Shown in pieces: positions 55,331 through 64,000 of a DNA stretch of 64,000 nucleotides. This DNA comes from Misgurnus anguillicaudatus (lineage: Eukaryota > Chordata > Actinopteri > Cypriniformes > Cobitidae). Position 1 is the stretch's first letter. The number at the start of each line of letters is the position of its first letter. The notes below the pieces were generated by a model. It was given only the letters and a program-made list of their open reading frames with translations, was not told where the DNA came from and did not search any database. A program made the position numbers and the translations under genes. The stretch spans positions 2,313,001 to 2,377,000 of the forward strand of contig NC_073346.2 of assembly GCF_027580225.2 (NCBI RefSeq). Reading direction: 5' to 3'.

Positions 55331-57300
55331 TATATATTATTCTTCTTCTTGTTCTTCCGCCATTAAAGTCAATGGCAGCCCATAGAACCGTACGTAGGAA
55401 AGTTATGAAATTTGGCACACATGTAGAGGACAGTCACAGAAGTTACTATAGCAACATTGGTGTGTCTGACTCAAACCCTCTAGCGCCACCAACAGTCCAA
55501 AAATCCACTTATGTTCATGCCCACAACTTGTGACCCGTGAGTCCTAGAAACAAAATTCTTGTTTCCTCTGAATCCTTGGCTCATGATGATTCAGATGCAC
55601 ATGTTGATGTCATTTGTGTCATGCACATCTTTCCGCCATTTTGAATTTTCCGTAAAACCTACTTTTTCGAACTCCTCCTAGACCGTCTGTCCGATTTGCA
55701 TGTCCTTTGGTATGTAGCATCTAGAGACACCCCAGACAAAAAGTTATCAAAAGCTTTTTGATAGACCAATGCGTTCTCATATAAATTGACAACATATATG
55801 GCGGCGAGCACGCCAAAACGGACGTGTGGCCGTATCTTCGCAAAACTTTATTGTATCGACACGAAACTTGGTATATGTCATTACAGTCATGACCTGAGGG
55901 TGCCTGCAACGTTTCGTCACAGCGCCACCTAGTGGTCACGAGATTCGAAAAATGCCTATTTTCGCTTATAACTACTTCAAACTTGAGTCTAAAATCATGA
56001 AGGTGGTCTTGTTAGATTCCTTGAGGCATGCCGAGTCAAACGATACCAAACGGTTTTTAGTCGGCCATTTTGGGTGTCGGCCATTTTGAATTTTCTCATT
56101 AAGTTCAGTATTTCACAAACAGAATGGCGTATCGCTACAAAATTTGGCATGGTTCATCAGTGACATGTTCTGAGCGCACCTATAAATCTTTAGGACGGTG
56201 CCACCTAGTGGTCAGGATATGTAAATAAATTGTTTAAAATCTTTCTTTCATTTGATTAAATTGCCACTATGACATAAGACTTCACTCTACTGATTCCTTG
56301 GCTCATGCTGAGTCCGACTGTACCAAATATGTCTGAGTCAAACCTACTTCCTGTCGGCCATTTTGAATTATATTGAAGACCTACTTTTTCGAACTCCTCC
56401 TACAGCGCTTTTTTGATTGGCTTGAATTTTATTAGGCATCATCTAGAGACACTCTAGACAAAAAGTTATCAAAAGCTTTTCGGTAGACCTATCCGTTGTC
56501 GTATCACGCATCAAAGAATGCGAGGGCGAGCACGCCAAAATGTGTTTGAGCCTGTATCTTTGCAAAACTTTTGCGTATTAATATGAGACTTGGTATATGT
56601 CATAACAGTGATGACCTGAGGGTGCATGCACCATTTCGTCACACTGCCCCCTACTGGTCACGACATATAAAAAATGTCTATTTTTGCTTATAACTACTGC
56701 AAACTTGACTGTAAAATTATGAGACTGGTCTTGTTAGAGTTCGTGAGGCATGCCGAGTCAAACGATACCAAATGGTTTTTGGTCGGCCATTTTGTGTGTC
56801 GGCCATTTTGAATTTTTCTTTAAGTTCAAGTATTTCAGAAACGCAATTGCGTATTGTTATGAAACTTGGTATGGTTCATCAGCAACATGTTCTGGGAGGA
56901 CTTGTAAACTTTCCGGTGCCCCCTAGTGGTCAAGAGATTTGAAGCTATATCTCTTCATCTCTTTATCGTATTTACACCAAATTTGGTGGGTGTCATCACA
57001 ATCAAGACCTGAGTCACAATTTATTTTTTGGTCAGTGCCCCCTAGTGGTCAAGTCATTTAAGGCTATATCTCCGTATTGCTTTATTGTATTTACACTAAA
57101 TTTGGTATGTGTCATCACAGTCATGACCTGAGGCACCATCTATTCTTTCGGCACAGTGCCACCTAGTGGTCTCAAGATACGAAAAAATTGCTTTTTTTCA
57201 TAAAACTAATGCAAACTTAGATCTTAAATCATGACAGTCATCACGTATGAATCATTTTTTGCCATGTTTGGCTTGACCCCGGTATCGCTGCTTGCAGCTA
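55330..57300 (+). repeat. Array body with head at 55265
   Basis: It opens CCGCCATTAAAGTCAATGGC. It contains two diverged halves about 720 bases apart (AACTCCTCCTAGACCG at 55670 and AACTCCTCCTACAGCG at 56392), each with CGGCCATTTTGAA blocks and a CACCTAGTGG or CCCCTACTGG word. It finishes with two units of about 119 bases and the tail. Confidence 0.88.
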
Positions 57301-59515
57301 TATTTATTATTATTATTCTTCCTCTTCCGCCATTGAAGTCAATGACAGCCCATAGAACCGTACATAGGAAAGTTATGAAATTTGGCACACATGTAGAGGA
57401 CAGTCTCAGAAGTTACTATAGCAACATTGGTGTGTCTGACTCAAACCCTCTAGCGCCACCAACAGTCCAAAAATCCACTAATGTTCATGCTCACAACTTC
57501 TGACCCGTGAGACCTAGAAACTAAATTCTTGTTTCCTCTGAATCCTTGGCTCATGATGATTCAATTGCACACATTGATGTCATTTGTGTCATGCACATCT
57601 TTCCGCCATTTTGAATTTTTCGTAAAACATAGTTTTTCGAACTCCTCCTAGACCGTTTGTCCGATTTGCATGTCCTTTGGTATGTAGCATCTAGAGACAC
57701 CCAAGACAAAAAGTTATCAAAAGGTTTTTGATAGACCAATGCGTTCTCATATAAACTGACAACATATATGGCGGCGAGCACGCCAAAACGGACGTGAGGC
57801 CGTATCTTCGCAAAACTTTTGTGTATCGACACGAAACTTGGTATATGTCATAACAGTCATGACCTGAGGGTGCCTGCAACGTTTCGTCACAGCGCCACCT
57901 AGTGGTCACGAGATTCGAAAAATGCCTATTTTCGCTTATAACTACTTCAAACTTGAGTCTAAAATCATGAAGGAGGTCTTGTTAGATTCCTTGAGGCATG
58001 GCGAGTCAAACGATACCAAACCGTTTTCGGTCGGCCATTTTGGGTGTCGGCCATTTTGAATTTTCTCATTAAGTTCAGTATTTCACAAACCAAATGGCGT
58101 ATCGCTACTAAATTTGGCATGGTTCATCGGTGACATGTTCTGAGCGCACCTATAAATCTTTAGGACGGCGCCACCTAGTGGTCAGGATATGTAAATAAAT
58201 TGTTTAAAATCTTTATATCATTTGATTAAATTGCCACTATGACATAAGACTTCACTCAATTGATTCCTTGGCTCATGCTGAGTCCGACGGTATCAAATAT
58301 GTCTGAGTCAAACCTACTTCCTGTCGGCCATTTTGAATTATATTGAACACCTACTTTTTCGAACTCCTCCTAGAGCGCTCGTGTGATTGGCTTGATTTTT
58401 GGTATGCATCATCTAGAGACACTCTAGACAAAAAGTTATCAAAAGATTTTCGGTAGACCTATCCGTTGTCGTATAACGCATCAAAGAATGCGAGGGCGAG
58501 CACGCCAAAATGTGTTTGAGCCTGTATCTTCGCAAAACTTTTGCGTATTAATATGATACTTGGTATATGTCATAACAGTGATGACCTGAGGGTGCATGCA
58601 CCATTTCGTCACACTGCCCCCTACTGGTCACGAGATATAAAAAATGTCTATTTTTGCTTATAACTACTGCAAATTTGAATGTAAAATTATGAGACTGGTC
58701 TTGTTAGATTTCGTGAGGCATGGCGAGTCAAACGATACCAAATGGTTTTTGGTCGGCCATTTTGTGTGTCGGCCATTTTGAATTTTTCTTTAAGTTCAAG
58801 TATTTCAGAAACGCAACTGTGTATTGTTATGAAATTTGGTATGGTTCATTACCTACATGTTCTGGGAGGACTTGTAAACTTTTCGGTGCCCCCTAGTGGT
58901 CAAGAGATTTGAAGCTATATCTCTGCATCTCTTTATCGTATTTACACCAAATTTGGTGGGTGTCATCACAATCAAGACCTGAGTCACAATTTATTTTTTG
59001 GTCAGTGCCCCCTAGTGGTCAAGTCATTTAAGGCTATATCTCTGCATCTCTTTATTGTATTTACACCAAATTTGGTGGGTGTCATCACAATCAAGACCTG
59101 AGTCACAATTTATTGTTTGGTTAGTGCCCCCTAGTGGTCAAGTCATTTAAGGCTATATCTCTGCATCTCTTTATTGTATTTACACCAAATTTGGTGGGTG
59201 TCATCACAATCAAGACCTGAGTCACAATTTATTGTTTGGTTAGTGCCCCCTAGTGGTCAAGTCATTTAAGGCTATATCTCTGTATTGCTTTATCGTATTT
59301 ACACTAAATTTGGTATGTGTCATCACAGTCATGACCTGAGGCACCATCTATTGTTTCTGCACCACGCCACCTAGTGGTCTCAAGATACAAAAAATTGCTC
59401 TTTTTTTTAATAAAACTAATGCAAACTTAGATCTTAAATCATGACAGTCATCACGTATGAATCATTTTTTGCCATGTTTGGCTTGACCCCGGTATCGCTG
59501 CTTGCAGCTATATTT
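57301..59515 (+). repeat. Headless array body
   Basis: It starts directly in TATTTATTATTATTATTC and then CCTCTTCCGCCATTGAAGTC, with no head in front. It is very similar to the previous body over its length. Near the end it has four units of about 119 bases (GTGCCCCCTAGTGGTCAAG at 58886, 59005, 59124 and 59243). Ends in the tail. Confidence 0.9.
58886..59365 (+). repeat. 119-bp tandem repeat, four units
   Basis: Each unit contains GTGCCCCCTAGTGGTCAAG, GGCTATATCTCTGCATCTC and ACACCAAATTTGGTGGGTG. In neighbouring array units the same place has one or two copies, so the number varies by unit. Confidence 0.9.
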
Positions 59516-59516
59516 A

Positions 59517-61287
59517 GGGGTCAAGCCCCGAAGGGGCGTAGAACCCTATTGTATTTGTTAGTTTTCTTTTTATAATAATTATTATTATTAGTTATTCTTC
59601 TTCCGCCATTGCGGTCTATGGCAGCCCATAGAACCGTACGTAGGAAAGTTATGAAATTTGGCACACTGATAAAGGACAGTCCAATGTGTCCCCACAGCAA
59701 ATTTGGAGTCTCTATGTCTAACCCACTAGCGCCACCAACAGTCCAAAGTTGCACTTATGTTTTTGCTTATAACTTCTGATCCGTAAGCCCTAGAAACAAA
59801 ATTCTTACTTCCTCTGATTCCTTGGCTCAAGACGATTCGATTGGACCCTATGTCGTTATTTTCCGTCATAAAAATTGTTCCGCCATTTTGAATTATTCGT
59901 AAAACCTACTTTTTCGAACTCGTCCTAGGGCTTTTCTCCGATTGCCACGAAAATTGGTATGTATCATCTTGAGACACTCATGGCAAAAAGTTATCAAAAG
60001 AATTTCGATACAGCAATCCGTTGTCGTATACCGCCTTAACAAATTTTACGTAGAGCGCAAAAAAACAGATTTTAGGCTGTATCTTCGTCAAACTTAGGCC
60101 TATTGACACGACACTTGGTACTTCTGATGCCAGTCAGGAACCGAGGGTGCATGCACAGTTTCGTTGCAGCGCCACCTAGTGGCCAGAGAAATGTTTTATA
60201 CACCTATAACTTTGGCTCCGATTGACGTATTTTCACAGGACTTGTTTCTTTGGAGTTCTGAATAGTTGCCGAGTCCAACGATACCAAACATGCCAGATTT
60301 CGCCTTACGGTTAACCCTGGGCAGCAAAATAGCGCTTAAAAAACACGCGTGAATATCTCCGCGAGCGTTATTCCGATCGTCTCGAAAACACCATAGGAAG
60401 AAACTAACCTTACCTTCTGAACAAAAAGTTCTAATGGCGTTATATTAAAATTTTCATCAGAAATTGCAGAAAATTGCAAAAAACGAAAAATTACATTCAA
60501 ATTTTGTGTTTTTTACACATAAATGGTTGTAACTTCGTAACGAAAATATATTTTTTCACCAGATTTGCTACGCTGATGCATGAGCACATTCTGAGGCAAC
60601 ACAAAAAAAATTGTGTGCTTGCACCACTAGATGGCCTTATAATTGAACAAAACCTTTGATAACAAGCCAGCCTTATGGTCATACAACTGTTTCTTAACTA
60701 AACTAAAGTGTATAGTCATAAAACTAGCTAGATGTAACACAATCATGACCTGATGTTGCATGCACAATTTTTTCATTGCGCCACCTACTGGTTTTGAGAT
60801 AGAATATAGTATTTTTGCCTAAAACTACTGCAACAACACATCTAAAACCATGAGTCATCATGGATTATTCCTTTCATGGCTTTGACTATAATCACTGGTG
60901 GTTGCCAAGTTACTCCCTAGCAACCATTGAGAATACCTTATCGACCGTTTTTGCAAAAGCTATATCTCAGCATCAAAACATCGTAGAGACACGGGGATGG
61001 TCTCTTTTGAGTTATTAAACTTGTTGTAACATGATGTGACCCATGTTTTGCCACTGCAAACACCACTCACATGTCCTTCAGTGCTCTAATGTTCCATGAT
61101 TGTCAATAACAGAAGAACGATTGCAGTAGACAAGAACTTAAATTATTTTTGTTTATAACTTTTTTGTTTTTTTTATCTAAAATTATTAGGTTTATCTAGG
61201 TTCTTCAATCTGCTTATCCAATTCAACTTTACTTTCTTCTGTGCCCTTTTTGGCTTGACCCCGGCATTGCTGCTTGCAGCTATATTT
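59517..61287 (+). repeat. Divergent array unit (second subfamily)
   Basis: The head and tail are like the others, but the body differs markedly after about 59660 and has no second half. Shared landmarks: AGCGCCACCAACAGTCC-like at 59730, CGAACTCGTCCTAGGGC at 59925, GCGCCACCTAGTGGCCAG at 60169. The tail reads GGCTTGACCCCGGCATTGC. Confidence 0.85.
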
Positions 61288-61288
61288 A

Positions 61289-61394
61289 GGGGTCAAGCCC
61301 CGAAGGGGCGTAGAACCCTATTGTTATTGTTAGTTTTCTTATTAGGGGTCAAGCCCCGAAGGGGCGTAGAACCCTATTGTTATTGTTAGTTTTC

Positions 61395-61426
<32 letters not shown>

Positions 61427-63400
61427 GTTATTCTTGTTCCTCGTTCTTCCACCCAAAAGTCAATGGCAGCCCATAGAACCGTACATAGGAAAGTTATGAA
61501 ATTTGGCACACATGTAGAGGACAGTCTCAGAAGTTACTATAGCAACATTGGTGTGTCTGACTCAAACCCTCTAGCGCCACCAACAGTCCAAATATGCACT
61601 TATGTTCATGCTCACAACTTCTGACCCGTGAGTCCTAGAAACTAAATTCTTGTTTCCTCTGAATCCTTGGCTCATGATGATTCAAATGCACACATTGATG
61701 TCATTTGTGTCATGCACATCTTTCCGCCATTTTGAATTTTTCGTAAAACCTACTTTTTCTAACTCCTCCTAGACCGTTTGTCTGATTTGCATGTCCTTTG
61801 GTATGTAGCATCTAGAGACACCCATGACAAAAAGTTATCAAAAGCTTTTTGATAGACCAATGCGTTCTCATATAAATTGACAACATATATGGCGGCGAGC
61901 ACGCCAAAACGGACGTGAGGCCTTATCTTCGCAAAACTTTATTGTATCGACACGAAACTTGGTATATGTCATAACAGTCATGACCTGAGGGTGCCTGCAA
62001 CGTTTCGTCACAGCGCCACCTAGTGGTCACGAGATTCGAAAAATGCCTATTTTCGCTTATAACTACTTCAAACTTGAGTCTAAAATCATGAAGGTGGTCT
62101 TGTTAGATTCCTTGAGGCATGCCGAGTCAAACGATACCAAACGGTTTTCGGTCGGCCATTTTGGATGTCGGCCATTTTGAATTTTCTCATTAAGTTCAAT
62201 ATTTCACAAACAGAATGGCGTATCGCTACGAAATTTGGCATGGTTCATCAGTGACATGTTCTGAGCGCACTTATAAATCTTTAGGACGGCGCCACCTAGG
62301 GGTCAGGATATGTAAAAACAATTTTTTAAATCTTTATATCATTTGATTAAATTGCCACTATGACATAAGACTTCACTCTATTGATTCCTTGGCTCATGCT
62401 GAGTCCGACTGTACCAAATATGTCTGAGTCAAACCTACTTCCTGTCGGCCATTTTGAATTATATTGAACACCTACTTTTTCGAACTCCTCCTAGAGCGCT
62501 TGTGTGATTGGCTTGATTTTTGGTATGCACCATCTAGAGACACTCTAGACAAAAAGTTATCAAAAGATTTTCCGTAGACCTATCCGTTGTCGTATAACGC
62601 ATCAAAGAATGCGAGGGCGAGCACACCAAAATGTGTTTGAGCCTGTATCTTCGCAAAACTTTTGCGTATTAATATGAGACTTGGTATATGTCATAACAGT
62701 GATGACCTGAGGGTGCATGCAACATTTCATCACACTGGCCCCTACTGGTCACGAGATATAAAAAATGTCTATTTTTGTTTATAACTACTGCAAACTTGAA
62801 TGTAAAATTATGAGACTGGTCTTGTTAGATTTCTTGAGGCATACCGAGTCAAACGATACCAAATGGTTTTTGGTCGGCCATTTTGTGTGTCGGCCATTTT
62901 GAATTTTTTCTTTAAGTTCAAGTATTTTAGAAACGCAATTGCGTATTGTTATGAAACTTGGTATGGTTCATCAGCAACATGTTCTGGGAGGACTTGTAAA
63001 TTTTCCGATGCCCCCTAGTGGTCAAGAGATTTGAAGCTATATCTCTGCATCTCTTTATCGTATTTACACCAAATTTGGTGGGTGTCATCACAATCAAGGC
63101 CTGAGTTACAATTTATTGTTTGGTCAGTGCCCCCTAGTGGTCAAGTCATTTAAGGCGATATCTCCGTATCGGTTTATCGTATTTACAATAAAATTTGGTA
63201 TGTGTCATCACAGTCATGACCTGAGGCACCATCTATTGTTCCGGCACAGCGCCACCTAGTGGTCTCAAGATACGAAAAAATTGCTATTTTTTTCATAAAA
63301 CTAATGCAAACTTAGATCTTAAATCATGACTGTCATCACGTATGAATCATTTTTTGCCATGTTTGGCTTGACCCCGGTATCGCTGCTTGCAGCTATATTT
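61289..63400 (+). repeat. Array unit with doubled head
   Basis: Heads at 61289 and 61345 (56 bases apart), a (TTA)n tract of about 40 bases, a body closely like 55330-57300, and the tail at about 63370-63400. The last part has fewer 119-base units than the headless body. Confidence 0.88.
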
Positions 63401-63401
63401 A

Positions 63402-64000
63402 GGGGTCAAGCCCCGAAGGGGCGTAGAACCCTATTGTTATTGTTAGTTTTCTTATTATTAGGGGTCAAGCCCCGAAGGGGCGTAGAACCCTATTGTTATT
63501 GTTAGTTTTCTTATTATTATTATTCTGCTTCTTGTTCTTCCGCCATTGAAGTCAATGGCAGCCCATAGAACCGTACGTAGGAAAGTTATGAAATTTGGCA
63601 CACATGTAGAGGACAGTCTCAGAAGTTACTATAGCAACTTTGGTGTGTCTGACTCAAACCCTCTAGCGCCACCAACAGTCCAAAAATCCACTTATGTTCA
63701 TGCTCATAACTTCTGACCCATGAGTCCTAGAAACTAAATTCTTGTTTCCTCTGAATCCTTTGCTCATGATGATTCAATTGCACACATTGATGTCATTTGT
63801 GTCATGCACATCTTTCCGCCATTTTGAATTTTCCGTAAAACCTACTTTTTCGAACTCCTCCTAGAGCGTTTGTCCGATTTGCATGTCCTTTGGTATCTAG
63901 CATCTAGAGACACCCCTGACAAAAAGTTATCAAAAGCTTTTTGATAGGCCAATGCGTTCTCGTGTACCGTGACAACATATACGGCGGCGAGCACGCCAAA
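63402..64000 (+). repeat. Array unit with doubled head, cut by the window edge
   Basis: Heads at 63402 and 63461, then the body start, close to that of 55330-57300. The window ends inside the ACGGCGGCGAGCACGCC stretch. Confidence 0.9.

Larger units (their letters stand above)
55921..63264 (-). promoter_or_regulatory. About 22 CTCF-like motifs in the terminal array
   Basis: Read on the minus strand, words such as GACCACTAGGGGGCAC and CCACTAGGTGGCGCT match the CTCF core. They lie near 55921, 56199, 56643, 56916, 57035, 57155, 57891, 58168, 58613, 58886, 59005, 59124, 59243, 59365, 60168, 60778, 62011, 62288 (weak), 62734, 63009, 63126 and 63247. All share one orientation. Only the motif is seen; occupancy is unknown. 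Confidence 0.5.
55138..64000 (+). repeat. Array of self-nested ~2-kb non-coding units (continues past window)
   Basis: There are eight copies of a head (GGGGTCAAGCCCCGAAGGGG followed by CGTAGAACCC, TTAGTTTTC and (TTA)n) at 55138, 55203, 55265, 59517, 61289, 61345, 63402 and 63461. Four tails (GGCTTGACCCCGG, then GCTGCTTGCAGC) end near 57300, 59515, 61288 and 63400. Five bodies (about 1.7-2.2 kb) share CCGCCAT(T/A)(G/A)AAGTCAATGGCAGCCC-type openings. Bodies carry no surviving ORF. The head contains the hairpin GCCCCGAAGGGGC and the tail the hairpin GCTGCTTGCAGC. GGGGTCAAGCC in the head is the inverse of GGCTTGACCCC in the tail. The order of heads and tails fits nested insertion. Likely a known dispersed fish repeat; I cannot name it. 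Confidence 0.9.

Noticed and set aside
55138..64000. CRISPR-like or coding array
   Set aside because: Repeat spacing is irregular, units are about 2 kb, and this is vertebrate nuclear DNA. Frames in the units (for example 55297-55533 and 57231-57503) are not preserved between copies.
51171..64000. Next LARS2 coding exons (editing domain)
   Set aside because: I looked for segments encoding the expected continuation after FAK with splice sites and found none; the intron seems to extend past the window.

Overview
This window is vertebrate nuclear DNA from a teleost fish, most likely a cyprinid or close relative. The evidence is the AT-rich, intron-rich layout, GT/AG-bounded exons of vertebrate genes, and a dense load of fish-type repeats: hAT derivatives, TTAA-bounded MITEs, CACTA-like MITEs, Tc1/mariner, tRNA-derived SINEs and L2/CR1-type LINE scraps. 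Species cannot be fixed from the sequence alone.

Only two host genes are supported. TMEM158 is a complete single-exon gene on the minus strand (2529-3206) with a TATA-like box just upstream. LARS2, the mitochondrial leucyl-tRNA synthetase, runs on the plus strand. It has a probable non-coding first exon near 16.45-16.62 kb and six coding exons between 18868 and 51170. These encode about the first 239 residues in one unbroken reading frame; the rest of the gene lies beyond the right edge. TMEM158 and LARS2 are also neighbours in human 3p21.31, so the pairing is conserved synteny.

Layout: 1-2.5 kb is AT-rich sequence downstream of TMEM158. 3.3-16.4 kb is intergenic and holds palindromic MITEs, an LTR-retrotransposon fragment, LINE fragments and a BED-type hAT derivative. 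16.4-51.2 kb is LARS2, whose introns (especially the 10.4 kb and 16.3 kb ones) are packed with nested DNA transposons, several with perfect 8-bp target-site duplications. 51.2-64 kb is the next LARS2 intron. It contains another hAT derivative and, from 55.1 kb to the window end, an array of about 2-kb non-coding units.

The most interesting structure is that terminal array. Short heads of about 60 bp and unit tails are arranged like nested brackets. This fits an element that repeatedly inserts into the (TTA)n tract just inside its own 5' end. Its units also carry about 22 same-orientation copies of a motif closely resembling the CTCF core. A second notable item is a three-copy family (25.4, 33.1 and 44.9 kb) with internal repeats of a terminal motif. 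No search could be run, so all family names rest on motifs and recognised termini.
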